From positions 1,178,001-1,242,000 of the forward strand of contig NZ_FNLF01000002.1 in NCBI RefSeq assembly GCF_900103175.1: a DNA stretch of 64,000 bases, in the 5' to 3' direction. The notes beneath the pieces were generated by a model. That model was not told where the DNA came from, did no database searches, and saw only the letters and a list, made by a program, of their open reading frames with translations. Below, in pieces: positions 33,217-41,011 of the stretch (its first letter is position 1; every line of letters starts with the position of its first letter). Made by a program: the position numbers and the translations under genes. The DNA is from Tsukamurella pulmonis. Lineage in GTDB: Bacteria; Actinomycetota; Actinomycetes; Mycobacteriales; Mycobacteriaceae.

Positions 33217-35850
33217 GTGCCGATCGGCGTGGGCCCGCGCGGCGAGCCCGTGGAGATCGATCTCAAGGAGGCCGCCGAGAACGGCATGGGCCCGCACGGC
33301 CTGTGCATCGGCGCCACCGGCTCCGGCAAGAGCGAGTTCCTGCGCACGCTGGTGCTGTCCATGGTGGCCACGCACCCACCGGAGGCGCTGAACCTGGTGC
33401 TCGTCGACTTCAAGGGCGGCGCCACCTTCCTCGGGCTGGAGAGCCTGAACCACGTCGCCGCGGTCATCACGAACCTCGAAGAGGAGATCGCGATGGTCGA
33501 CCGCATGCGGGATGCGCTCGCCGGTGAGATGAACCGCCGTCAGGAGGTGCTGCGCCGGGCCGGCAACTTCGCCAACGTCGGGGAGTACGAGAAGGCCCGC
33601 CGCGCCGGGGCGCAGCTGGATCCGATGCCCGCGCTCGTGGTCATCGTCGACGAGTTCTCCGAGCTGCTCTCGCAGAAGCCGGATTTCGCGGAGCTGTTCG
33701 TCGCGATCGGCCGGCTGGGCCGGTCGCTGCACATCCACCTGCTGCTGGCATCGCAGCGGCTCGAGGAGGGCAAGCTCCGCGGACTCGATTCGCATCTGTC
33801 GTATCGGATCGGCCTGAAGACCTTCTCCGCGAGCGAATCCCGTGCCGTCCTGGGCGTGCCGGACGCGTACCACCTGCCGTCCACTCCGGGCGCGGGATAC
33901 CTCAAGTTCGACGCCGATCCGCCGCGCCGGTTCCACGCCAGTTACGTCTCGGGCGAGTACGAGCCGCCCGTCGCCACAGCGGCGACGGTCCGCCGGGGCG
34001 CGGTCGGCAGCGCCGCCGTCCGGGAGTACCTCAACGCGCCTGCCCCGATCGAGCGCCGCTCGTCGGGGCTCCCCGCGGGCCTGATGCGTATCCCGGCACA
34101 GCCGGGCGATCCCGTGCCGGAGGGCGGGGCGGCACCGCCGACAGGGCCGACGCACGGCGCGAAGTCGTTGTTGCAGACGATGGTCGACCGGCTGGCCGGT
34201 CACGGACTGCCCGCGCACGAGGTGTGGCTCCCGCCGCTCGACGAGTCCGCGCTCGTCGGGGACCTCGCGAAGCACCTGCGGCGCAACGACTCCACCCCGC
34301 TGCGGGTCGCGATCGGCGTCGTCGACCGTCCCTACGACCAGCGGCGGGACCTGCTGGTGGTGGACCTCAACGGCGCGCAGGGCAACGTCGCGGTCGTCGG
34401 CGGACCGCAGTCGGGCAAGTCGACGGCACTACGAACCCTGATCGTCTCGTCGGCGCTGACGCACACGCCGCGCCAGGTCCAGTTCTACGTCCTCGATTTC
34501 GGCGGCGGTTCGCTCGCCGGCCTGGCCGGGGTGCCGCACGTCGGGTCCGTGGCCGGGCGTCTCGATCCGGACCGGGTGCGGCGCACCGTCGCCGAGGTCA
34601 CCGGCGTGATCCGGCGGCGCGAGGCCGCGTTCCGCGAGCACGGGGTGGCGTCGATGGCGCAGTACCGCGCGCATCCGGCGGCGGCCGCGGATCCCTTCGG
34701 CGACGTCTTCCTCGTCATCGACGGCTGGCAGGTGCTGCGCTCCGAGTTCGAGACACTGGAGCCTCAGGTGAACGCGCTGGCCGCGCAGGGCCTCTCGTAC
34801 GGTGTGCACCTCGTGATCGCCGCGTCCCGGTGGGGCGAGGTGCGACCCGCGGTGAAGGACCAGCTGGGCACCAGGATCGAGCTGCGGCTGGGTGATCCGA
34901 TGGACTCCGAGATGGGACGTCGCGTGGCCGGGTCGGTCCCCGTCGGCAGGCCGGGCCGCGGTATCACCTCCGAGCAGCTGCACATGCTCATCGCGCTGCC
35001 GTGCAGCACGTCGGCGGTGGAGCTGCCCGAGGCGCAGGAGGCCGTCGTCGCGGAGCTCGCGGACAAGCACGAGGACGGGGCGCCCGAGGTGCGGATGCTT
35101 CCGGACCTCGTGCTGCGCGACCGGATCCCGGCGCGCCGGGACGCGCCGCCCACGCACGCGATCTTCGGCGTGGGGGAGTCGGAGCTGGCCGCTGCGACAC
35201 TGCAGTTCGAGTCGCAGCCCTTCTTCCTGGTGCTCGGCGACAGCGAGTGCGGCAAGACCGAGACGCTGCGGACGATCATGGCGGGCCTCGTCGCGGGCGG
35301 CAGTCCGCAGCAGACGAAGATCATTCTCGTCGACTACCGGCGCACCCTGCTGGGCGCGGTCGAAGGCGATCACCTCGCCGGGTACGCGTCCTCGTCGGAT
35401 GCGTTGACGCCCATGGTCACGCAGCTCGTCCAGGTACTGCGCGATCGCTGCCCGGGTGCGGACGTGACGGCGCAGCAGCTCAAGGACCGCTCGTGGTGGA
35501 CCGGGCCCGACATCTACCTGATCGTCGACGACTACGACCTGGTCGCGAGCGCCACGGGGAATCCGCTCGCACCGCTGTTGGAGCTGTTGCCGCAGGCCCG
35601 CGACATCGGCCTCAAGGTCGTCATCGCGCGTCGCAGCGGCGGCCTCGCCCGCGGCCTGTACGAGAGCTTCCTGGCCCGCATCCGCGATCTCGCGGCCGAC
35701 GGCCTGGTGATGAGCGGCTCCCGCGAGGAGGGAACCGTCCTCGGTGCCGTGAAGATGTCGCCGCAGCCGCCCGGACGCGGCACCTGGGTCTCGCGGGCGC
35801 GCGGCGTCGAGCTGGTGCAGGTCGCGATGGTCGCTGAACCGGAGCGGTGA
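33217..35850 (+). CDS. eccC: EccC C-terminal part with three ATPase domains
   Basis: The fragment has 877 residues from the first usable GTG after the TGA. Three FtsK/SpoIIIE-type domains follow: Walker A GATGSGKS (residues 32-39) with Walker B LVVIVDEFSEL, GGPQSGKST (about 395) with FLVIDGWQV, and GDSECGKTE (about 673) with YLIVDDYDLV. In-frame sequence between TGA and GTG (RERTARERLR) is also conserved EccC. No Shine-Dalgarno precedes the GTG. The ESX-1 split (EccCa/EccCb) lies after ATPase 1, so this break is at a different place. With the first part, the total length would be about 1,341 residues. Confidence 0.88.
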   Translation: MPIGVGPRGEPVEIDLKEAAENGMGPHGLCIGATGSGKSEFLRTLVLSMVATHPPEALNLVLVDFKGGATFLGLESLNHVAAVITNLEEEIAMVDRMRDALAGEMNRRQEVLRRAGNFANVGEYEKARRAGAQLDPMPALVVIVDEFSELLSQKPDFAELFVAIGRLGRSLHIHLLLASQRLEEGKLRGLDSHLSYRIGLKTFSASESRAVLGVPDAYHLPSTPGAGYLKFDADPPRRFHASYVSGEYEPPVATAATVRRGAVGSAAVREYLNAPAPIERRSSGLPAGLMRIPAQPGDPVPEGGAAPPTGPTHGAKSLLQTMVDRLAGHGLPAHEVWLPPLDESALVGDLAKHLRRNDSTPLRVAIGVVDRPYDQRRDLLVVDLNGAQGNVAVVGGPQSGKSTALRTLIVSSALTHTPRQVQFYVLDFGGGSLAGLAGVPHVGSVAGRLDPDRVRRTVAEVTGVIRRREAAFREHGVASMAQYRAHPAAAADPFGDVFLVIDGWQVLRSEFETLEPQVNALAAQGLSYGVHLVIAASRWGEVRPAVKDQLGTRIELRLGDPMDSEMGRRVAGSVPVGRPGRGITSEQLHMLIALPCSTSAVELPEAQEAVVAELADKHEDGAPEVRMLPDLVLRDRIPARRDAPPTHAIFGVGESELAAATLQFESQPFFLVLGDSECGKTETLRTIMAGLVAGGSPQQTKIILVDYRRTLLGAVEGDHLAGYASSSDALTPMVTQLVQVLRDRCPGADVTAQQLKDRSWWTGPDIYLIVDDYDLVASATGNPLAPLLELLPQARDIGLKVVIARRSGGLARGLYESFLARIRDLAADGLVMSGSREEGTVLGAVKMSPQPPGRGTWVSRARGVELVQVAMVAEPER

Positions 35851-35895
35851 CGGCGGGCGGGCGCACGGAGTCCCGGCGCCCGCCGGCTGAGGGCA

Positions 35896-35917
35896 GGCCA
35901 GTCACACTCGACTGGCC
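35896..35917. promoter_or_regulatory. Palindrome upstream of lysE-like gene
   Basis: The perfect arms GGCCAGTC and GACTGGCC are separated by six bases. The element lies 46 bases after the eccC stop and 38 before the LysE-type gene, with no T tract. An operator is more likely than a terminator. Confidence 0.4.
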
Positions 35918-35954
35918 CTGTACCCCGCGGGTCCGCTCGCGCAGGATCGTTCCC

Positions 35955-36602
35955 ATGATCGTTTCGTGGGCCGCGGTGGCGGGAATGACGGTGACGGCGT
36001 TGGCGATGGTGCTCACGCCCGGGCCGAACATGATCTATCTCGTCTCGCGCAGCATCAGCCAGGGGCGCGCGGCGGGCCTGATCTCGTTGGCGGGCACCGG
36101 GGTGGGCTTCCTCGCGTACCTGACGCTGGCCAATGTCGGGCTCGCCGTGGTGTTCGTCGCGGTGCCCTGGCTGTTCATGGGCTTCAAGGCCGCCGGCGCC
36201 CTGTATCTGGGGTACCTCGCGTGGCAGGCATTGCGCCCCGGCGGGCGCGGCCTGTTCGAGACCACCGACCTGCCCCGTGACTCCGGCTGGAAGCTGTTCC
36301 GGATGGGGCTGCTGACCAATCTGCTCAATCCCAAGGCGGCGATCATGTACCTCGCGCTGATCCCGCAGTTCACCGATCCCGCGCGCGGCCACGCCACCGC
36401 GCAGGGCTTCCTGCTCGGAGGGGTGCAGATCACGGTCTCGATGCTGGTCAACGCCGCGATCGTGATCGCCGCCGGTGCGGTGGCGGCCCTCATCGCGCGC
36501 CGCCCGTCCTGGGCGGCCTGGCAGCGGCGGATCACCGGCACGCTGCTCGGCGCCGTCGCCCTCCTGCTCGCCCGCGAGGTGCCGCAGCGGGCCCGTATCT
36601 GA
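35955..36602 (+). CDS. LysE/RhtB family amino acid exporter
   Basis: The protein has 215 residues and six hydrophobic segments. The family signature LTPGPNMIYLVSRSISQGRAAG is near the N-terminus and GLLTNLLNPKAAIMYLALIPQF is in the middle. Such proteins export lysine, homoserine, threonine or analogues by proton antiport; the substrate here is unknown. The ATG is 4 bases after CGTTCCC and has only a weak AGGA upstream. It may form its own transcript behind the palindrome. Confidence 0.88.
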   Translation: MIVSWAAVAGMTVTALAMVLTPGPNMIYLVSRSISQGRAAGLISLAGTGVGFLAYLTLANVGLAVVFVAVPWLFMGFKAAGALYLGYLAWQALRPGGRGLFETTDLPRDSGWKLFRMGLLTNLLNPKAAIMYLALIPQFTDPARGHATAQGFLLGGVQITVSMLVNAAIVIAAGAVAALIARRPSWAAWQRRITGTLLGAVALLLAREVPQRARI

Positions 36603-36607
36603 GCGCC

Positions 36608-36680
36608 GTCCGAAACCGGGCGGAAATCGGCTCAGGATGCGCCATGGGGATCCTGATCGAATATCCACCCGGTTTCGGAC
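36608..36680. repeat. 73-base symmetric inverted repeat between convergent genes
   Basis: The outer arms GTCCGAAACCGGG (36608-36620) and CCCGGTTTCGGAC (36668-36680) and inner arms TCAGGAT (36632-36638) and ATCCTGA (36650-36656) share one centre of symmetry. Additional pairs lie between them. The element fills the space between the lysE-like stop (36602) and the thioesterase stop (36682). As RNA it would fold into one long hairpin from either strand, so a bidirectional terminator or a small mobile palindrome are both possible. Confidence 0.6.
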
Positions 36681-36681
36681 A

Positions 36682-37125
36682 TCATCCCACCTGGTAGGTG
36701 CCGGTTGCGCTGGCGACGAGTGCGTCCGCCGTCTGCGAGTACATCTCGCACCGCACGTGACTGGTCCTGCGGCCGGTGGACAGCCGGTGGGCGCGCACGC
36801 GCAGGCCGTCCTCGATCAGCGGCGCGATGAAGTTCAGGGACAACGACGCGGTCACGCCGCGCAGCTTGTCCGGCACCGGGCGGCCCGCCCATGCCGCGAC
36901 CATCACGCCGATGTCCGCGGCCGCGGCGATGAGGCCGCCGTGCATCATCGTGCCGACCGTGGTGAGGTCGGGGCGGTAGGGCACGAGAAGTGTTGCGGCG
37001 CCGTCGCCGATCTCCTCCAGCTGCACGCCGAGGAGCGCGACGAACGGGGACGCCGGAACGAACTGCTGCATGATCGCGGAGCCGTCGGCGGCGCCGGCGT
37101 CGAGGTGTTCGGGGGTGATGGTCAC
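36682..37125 (-). CDS. PaaI-type hotdog thioesterase
   Basis: The protein has 147 residues. The core MMHGGLIAAAADIGVMVAAW contains the HGG motif of acyl-CoA thioesterases with the helix that wraps in the hotdog fold, and the middle strand is ASLSLNFIAPL. It would hydrolyse aromatic or short acyl-CoA esters. GTG 37125 is chosen because an AGGAG lies 7-8 bases before it. It is divergent from a TetR gene with a large shared palindrome, so it is probably the TetR target. Confidence 0.82.
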   Translation of the reverse strand: MTITPEHLDAGAADGSAIMQQFVPASPFVALLGVQLEEIGDGAATLLVPYRPDLTTVGTMMHGGLIAAAADIGVMVAAWAGRPVPDKLRGVTASLSLNFIAPLIEDGLRVRAHRLSTGRRTSHVRCEMYSQTADALVASATGTYQVG

Positions 37126-37134
37126 GGCGCTTCT

Positions 37135-37170
37135 CCTAGTCTGACTATGAAAACGTAGTTCGACTAGGAT
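37135..37170. promoter_or_regulatory. TetR operator between thioesterase and tetR
   Basis: A 34-base dyad has outer arms CCTAGTC (37135-37141) and GACTAGG (37162-37168) and inner arms ACTA and TAGT on the same centre. CTGACT (37141-37146) and TAGGAT (37165-37170), 18 bases apart, form a plausible tetR promoter inside the dyad. Binding would block both divergent genes. Confidence 0.7.
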
Positions 37171-37176
37171 AGTGCC

Positions 37177-37788
37177 ATGGAATCGCTCCTGACGGAACCC
37201 TCCGACAAGCGCCGGCGCCGCACGCGTGCCGCTCTGCTGGATGCCGCGCGAGAGTTGTACGCCCGCCCGCAGGGCTATCGCGGTACCTCGGTCGACGAGC
37301 TGGCCGAGCGCGCCGGTATCGCCCTGACCAGCATCTACTCCAACTTCCCCGGCGGGAAGGCGGATCTCTACGCGGTGCTGGCCTGTCGGATCGGCAGTGA
37401 GCACGTCGCCGCGATGATCGCCGCGGTCGAGGGGGCCGAGGGGGAGGAGGCCGCACGTCGCGCGTTCGACGAGTACCTCGACTTCCATCGCCGCGAGCCT
37501 CTGGCGTTCCGGCTGCTCGGCCTGACGGATGTGTACGGCGAGGAGTCCGCGACGGTGCGCGACGCCCGTGCGGAGGTGCGCGGCTATCTCGCGCAGGCGC
37601 TGGACGCGGTGATCGCGGCGGTGGGCGAGCCGGTCGCGGTCGCGCGGAGCGAGGTGATCCAGTGCTGGGCGGGTATCAACGGTCTGCTCGCGCTCGCCGC
37701 GCGCGGTCTCATCGATGCCGCCGAGGCGGACCGCCTGATCGACGAGATGAGGGCCCGCTGTGCGACGAATCTCTCAGCCTCGAGGTGA
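37177..37788 (+). CDS. TetR family transcriptional regulator
   Basis: The protein has 203 residues. The N-terminal HTH (RTRAALLDAARELYA, TSVDELAERAGIALTSIYSNFPGG) is intact. The C-terminal ligand domain has a Trp near residue 168 and no recognised ligand family. The ATG follows the palindromic operator by 8 bases, so the transcript leader is very short and autorepression is likely. The divergent neighbour is an acyl-CoA thioesterase, which hints at an acyl-CoA or aromatic ligand (inference). Confidence 0.85.
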   Translation: MESLLTEPSDKRRRRTRAALLDAARELYARPQGYRGTSVDELAERAGIALTSIYSNFPGGKADLYAVLACRIGSEHVAAMIAAVEGAEGEEAARRAFDEYLDFHRREPLAFRLLGLTDVYGEESATVRDARAEVRGYLAQALDAVIAAVGEPVAVARSEVIQCWAGINGLLALAARGLIDAAEADRLIDEMRARCATNLSASR

Positions 37789-37928
37789 GTTCCGCGCGCG
37801 GAGCACGGCCGTGTGAAGAGTCCGCGAAGGATCGCCACCGGTTCCGTGAACTTCACCCGAGTGTGTCGTGTTCATGAAAGAGCCTTGCGGCCAGTTGGTT
37901 TCGGGTATCTCGTCGGTACCGTCGAGGT

Positions 37929-38255
37929 ATGGAACTGAAGCGAAATCCGATCATCGCCACTCTCGCACGCCGATTCGCCGTCACGCTGCTGCTCACCGGA
38001 ACCGGCGCGGCGGTGTTCGCGGCGGGACCCGCCTCCGCGCAGCCCAGCGACCACGTCGTGCGACCCGCCGTGGTGCAGCCCGGCGGGGCCGCGGGCGGTA
38101 ACCACGGGAACGTGCCGCCCGCCGCCGGGCTGTGGCCGGGCAACATGAACCCCGATGCGCGCACCAGTAGTGACACCGGCCCGGCGTCCGCGGCGCCGTC
38201 CGACCCGGCGGATCACCCGCGTGAGGCGCCGGGCGTCGACAGCCCCCGGTTCTGA
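37929..38255 (+). CDS. Small secreted Pro-rich protein
   Basis: The protein has 108 residues. The signal peptide has a basic start (KRNPIIATLARR), a hydrophobic core and a likely cleavage after ASA at residue 37. The mature part is rich in Pro, Gly, Ala, Ser and Asp and predicted disordered (VQPGGAAGGNHGNVPPAAG). No family is recognised. The ribosome binding site is poor (GAGGT directly before the ATG). The 140 bases upstream hold no gene and no clear promoter. Confidence 0.55.
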   Translation: MELKRNPIIATLARRFAVTLLLTGTGAAVFAAGPASAQPSDHVVRPAVVQPGGAAGGNHGNVPPAAGLWPGNMNPDARTSSDTGPASAAPSDPADHPREAPGVDSPRF

Positions 38256-38267
38256 CCGCGTCGCCGG

Positions 38268-39122
38268 TCAGTCGTAGTCGTAGAAGCCCTTGCCGGCGGC
38301 GATCCCGGTACGGCCCTGGTCGAGGTAGTTCTCCTTGATCCAGGCGGCGAAGTCGCGGTCGCGCTCGTCGCCGGCCGACATGATGTTGTACGGCGTGTTC
38401 AGGCCGACGATGTCGAGGATCTGGAACGGCCCCATCGCGGAACCGGTACCGATCCGCCACACCTTGTCGACGTCCTGCGGCGAGGCGTAACCGTCGGCCG
38501 CCAGTTCGACGCCGGCGTTGAGGAACGGGATCAGCAGGGAGTTCAGGACGTACCCCGCCTTCTCCTTGTGGATCGGGATCGCGACCATGCCGATCTCGCC
38601 CGCGAACTCGACGACGGTGTCGAAGACCGCCTGCGCCGTGGCGGGTGTTCCCATCACCTCGGCGGTGTTCGAGGACCAGATCCGGTTCGCGAAGTGCAGG
38701 GCCAGGAAGCGGTCCGGGCGCCCGGTCGCGTCCGCGATCGCGCTCGGCAGCAGCGACGACGAGTTGGTCGCGAAGATCGTCGTTTCCGGCGCCAGGGAGT
38801 TCAGGCGTGCGAAGGTCTCGCGCTTGAGCTCCAGGACCTCGGGGACGGCCTCGATGATCAGGTCCGCCTCCTGTGCCGCGACGGCGAGGTCGGAGGTCAG
38901 GGTGAGACGGTCGCGCGCGGCCTCCGCCGCGCCGTCCGCCGCCCCGTCGACCTCGGCGACGTACGTCTCGACGAGGGAGTCGAAGGTGGCGCGGGCGCGC
39001 TCGAGGGCGGCGTCGTCGATGTCGTAGGCGGTCACCTCGAAGCCGCTGTAGGCGCTCTGGAAGGCGATCTGCGCGCCCAGCACGCCGGTGCCCAGCACGG
39101 TGACCCTGCGGATGTCGGTCAT
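38268..39122 (-). CDS. 3-hydroxyacyl-CoA (3-hydroxybutyryl-CoA) dehydrogenase
   Basis: The 284-residue NAD enzyme shows the Rossmann GTGVLGAQIA motif at residues 11-20. Further family motifs are ADLIIEAVPEVLELK, the catalytic region TNSSSLLPSAIADATGRPDRFLALHFANR with Ser and His, and GYVLNSLLIPFLNAG in the C-terminal helical domain. It interconverts 3-hydroxyacyl-CoA and 3-ketoacyl-CoA. A strong promoter with an overlapping palindrome lies 65-95 bases upstream. No other fatty-acid gene is adjacent. Confidence 0.9.
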   Translation of the reverse strand: MTDIRRVTVLGTGVLGAQIAFQSAYSGFEVTAYDIDDAALERARATFDSLVETYVAEVDGAADGAAEAARDRLTLTSDLAVAAQEADLIIEAVPEVLELKRETFARLNSLAPETTIFATNSSSLLPSAIADATGRPDRFLALHFANRIWSSNTAEVMGTPATAQAVFDTVVEFAGEIGMVAIPIHKEKAGYVLNSLLIPFLNAGVELAADGYASPQDVDKVWRIGTGSAMGPFQILDIVGLNTPYNIMSAGDERDRDFAAWIKENYLDQGRTGIAAGKGFYDYD

Positions 39123-39186
39123 GAATGGATCCTCACTCTCGAAGGTGCGATGTGATCCATCCTCGTCCCGTCCGGGGCGCCCCGCA

Positions 39187-39219
39187 CTGAGTTGTAGAAC
39201 ACAACTCAGAAGGGATCAA
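39187..39219 (-). promoter_or_regulatory. Promoter and operator of the hydroxyacyl-CoA dehydrogenase
   Basis: On the minus strand TTGATC (39214-39219) and TACAAC (39191-39196) are spaced by 17 bases. A perfect dyad, CTGAGTTGT-5-ACAACTCAG (39187-39209), covers the -10 and most of the spacer. A repressor bound there would block polymerase. The -35 overlaps the last codon of prfC. Confidence 0.65.
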
Positions 39220-40820
39220 TCCGCGGCGGCGACGAGCGGCTCGAGGGTGAGCGACGGGTGCTCCTTCTCGATGTACTGCAGCCGCCACTTGTCCGAGAAC
39301 AGGGCCAGCAGCGCACCGTCGTTGCGCTCGAAGACCTCGACGCCGCGCTGCCGGTTCAGCTCGTCCGCACTCGCGGAATCGGTGCGGCGGGCCACGGAGT
39401 AGCCCAGGTGCTCGACCTGCACGTCGACGTTGAACTCCGTCTTCATCCGGGCCACCACGACCTCGAACTGCATCGGGCCGACGGCGGCCATGACGGGGGA
39501 GGCGTCGCCGCGGACGTCGTTGCGCAACAACTGCACCACGCCCTCGGTGCCCAGCTGTTCGATGCCCTTGCGGAACTGCTTGTACTTGCCCGCCGAATCG
39601 GCGCGCACCACCGCGAAGTGCTCCGGTGCGAACGAGGGGATCGGCGGGAACTGCACCTTCGCGCCGTCGTAGAGGGTGTCGCCGGGGGCGAGGGCGTTGG
39701 CGTTGACCAGGCCCACCACGTCGCCGGGGTAGGCGGTCTCGACGGTCTCGCGATCGCGGCCGACGACGGTCATCGCGTACTTCGTGGCGAAGGGCTTGCC
39801 GGTCTGCGCGTGCTGCACGACCATGCCGCGCTCGAACTCGCCCGAGACGATCCGCATGAACGCCAGGCGATCCCGGTGCGCGGCGTCCATGCCGGCCTGC
39901 ACCTTGAAGACCACGGCGCTGAACGGGTCGGTGACCTCGCGCTCGACGCCCTCGGTGCTCTCCCGCGCGTGCGGTGCGGGCGCCAGCTCGACCAGGGCCT
40001 CCAGCAGTTGCCGCACACCGAAATTCAGGATCGCCGAGGTGAAGATCACCGGCGAGGTCTGGCCGTCCAGGAACAGCTCCTGGTCGTGCTGCTGCCCCAT
40101 CTCGGTCATCAGTTCGGTCTCCTCGACCGCTTCGGCCCACACGTCGCCTTCGCGCTCGAGTGCCACATCGGTCGAAAGGTGTTCCTCCGGAGCGATCTTC
40201 GCGCCGCCGGCCGTGCGGGTGAAATGCACGTACTCGTCGCGACGCACGTCGCGCAGGCCGCGGAAGTCGCCCGCGATGCCGACCGGCCAGAACAGCGGTG
40301 TGGGGACCAGGCCGATGCGCTCGGAGATCTCGTCGAGCAGCTCGAGCGGGGTGCGGCCCGGACGGTCCCACTTGTTGATCACGGTGATCACCGGGATCCC
40401 GCGGTGGCGGCACACCTGGAAGAGCTTGAGCGTCTGCGGCTCCAGGCCCTTCGCCGCGTCGATGAGCATGACCGCCGCGTCGACGGCCGTCAGCACGCGG
40501 TAGGTGTCCTCGGAGAAGTCGGCGTGGCCGGGGGTGTCGACCAGGTTGATCACCGCCGGTTCCTCATCCGGAGAAGCGTCGGACGGCGTGTAGTTGAACT
40601 GCAGAGCGGTGGAGCTGACCGAGATGCCGCGCGCCTTCTCCATCTCCATCCAGTCGGAGACCGTCGACTTGCGGCCGGCCTTGCCGTGGATCGCGCCGGC
40701 CTCGTTGATCACCCGGGCGTGCAGAGCCAACGCCTCCGTCATCGTCGATTTACCCGCATCGGGGTGGCTGATGATGGCGAAGGTGCGGCGGCGGGAGACC
40801 TCGTCGGCAATGGAACTCAC
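39216..40820 (-). CDS. prfC: Peptide chain release factor 3
   Basis: The 534-residue translational GTPase recycles RF1/RF2 after termination. The G motifs are visible: SHPDAGKST (P-loop), DTPGHADF and NKWDR. The region KARGISVSSTALQF distinguishes it from EF-G. Length is normal for RF3. It lies between pth and the hydroxyacyl-CoA dehydrogenase on the same strand; in related genomes this spot is variable. Confidence 0.95.
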   Translation of the reverse strand: MSSIADEVSRRRTFAIISHPDAGKSTMTEALALHARVINEAGAIHGKAGRKSTVSDWMEMEKARGISVSSTALQFNYTPSDASPDEEPAVINLVDTPGHADFSEDTYRVLTAVDAAVMLIDAAKGLEPQTLKLFQVCRHRGIPVITVINKWDRPGRTPLELLDEISERIGLVPTPLFWPVGIAGDFRGLRDVRRDEYVHFTRTAGGAKIAPEEHLSTDVALEREGDVWAEAVEETELMTEMGQQHDQELFLDGQTSPVIFTSAILNFGVRQLLEALVELAPAPHARESTEGVEREVTDPFSAVVFKVQAGMDAAHRDRLAFMRIVSGEFERGMVVQHAQTGKPFATKYAMTVVGRDRETVETAYPGDVVGLVNANALAPGDTLYDGAKVQFPPIPSFAPEHFAVVRADSAGKYKQFRKGIEQLGTEGVVQLLRNDVRGDASPVMAAVGPMQFEVVVARMKTEFNVDVQVEHLGYSVARRTDSASADELNRQRGVEVFERNDGALLALFSDKWRLQYIEKEHPSLTLEPLVAAAD

Positions 40821-40852
40821 GAGGAGTCAGTCTACCCGTCCGTGCAGGTAGA

Positions 40853-41011
40853 TCACGTCGCGGTCGGGTGGGGCGCGAAAGCGCGGGAACCAGGTGTCCC
40901 GGCGGGGCGACGGGGGTGTTCGGCCGGTCGTCCGTCCCGTGCAGGTACCGGCTCGGCGGGGCACGCGAAGAGGAACGAGTCCTCGCGCGCGACCCGCCGG
41001 AAGCCGATCAC
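40853..41011 (-). CDS. Possible 52-residue protein coupled to pth
   Basis: The frame begins with a GTG overlapping the pth stop by four bases (GTGA) and encodes 52 residues: [20 protein letters not shown] followed by a Pro/Arg-rich second half. The coupling resembles real operon junctions and the first 30 residues look protein-like. The second half has no obvious order, and high-GC DNA produces such frames by chance. A 14-15 base segment (CGTCC(C)GTGCAGGTA) occurs twice, near 40839 and 40934. Confidence 0.3.
   Translation of the reverse strand: MIGFRRVAREDSFLFACPAEPVPARDGRPAEHPRRPAGTPGSRAFAPHPTAT

Noticed and set aside
33150..33230. Frameshift between the two eccC parts
   Set aside because: Codon counting shows both parts are in the same frame; the only interruption is one TGA, so a frameshift is not needed.
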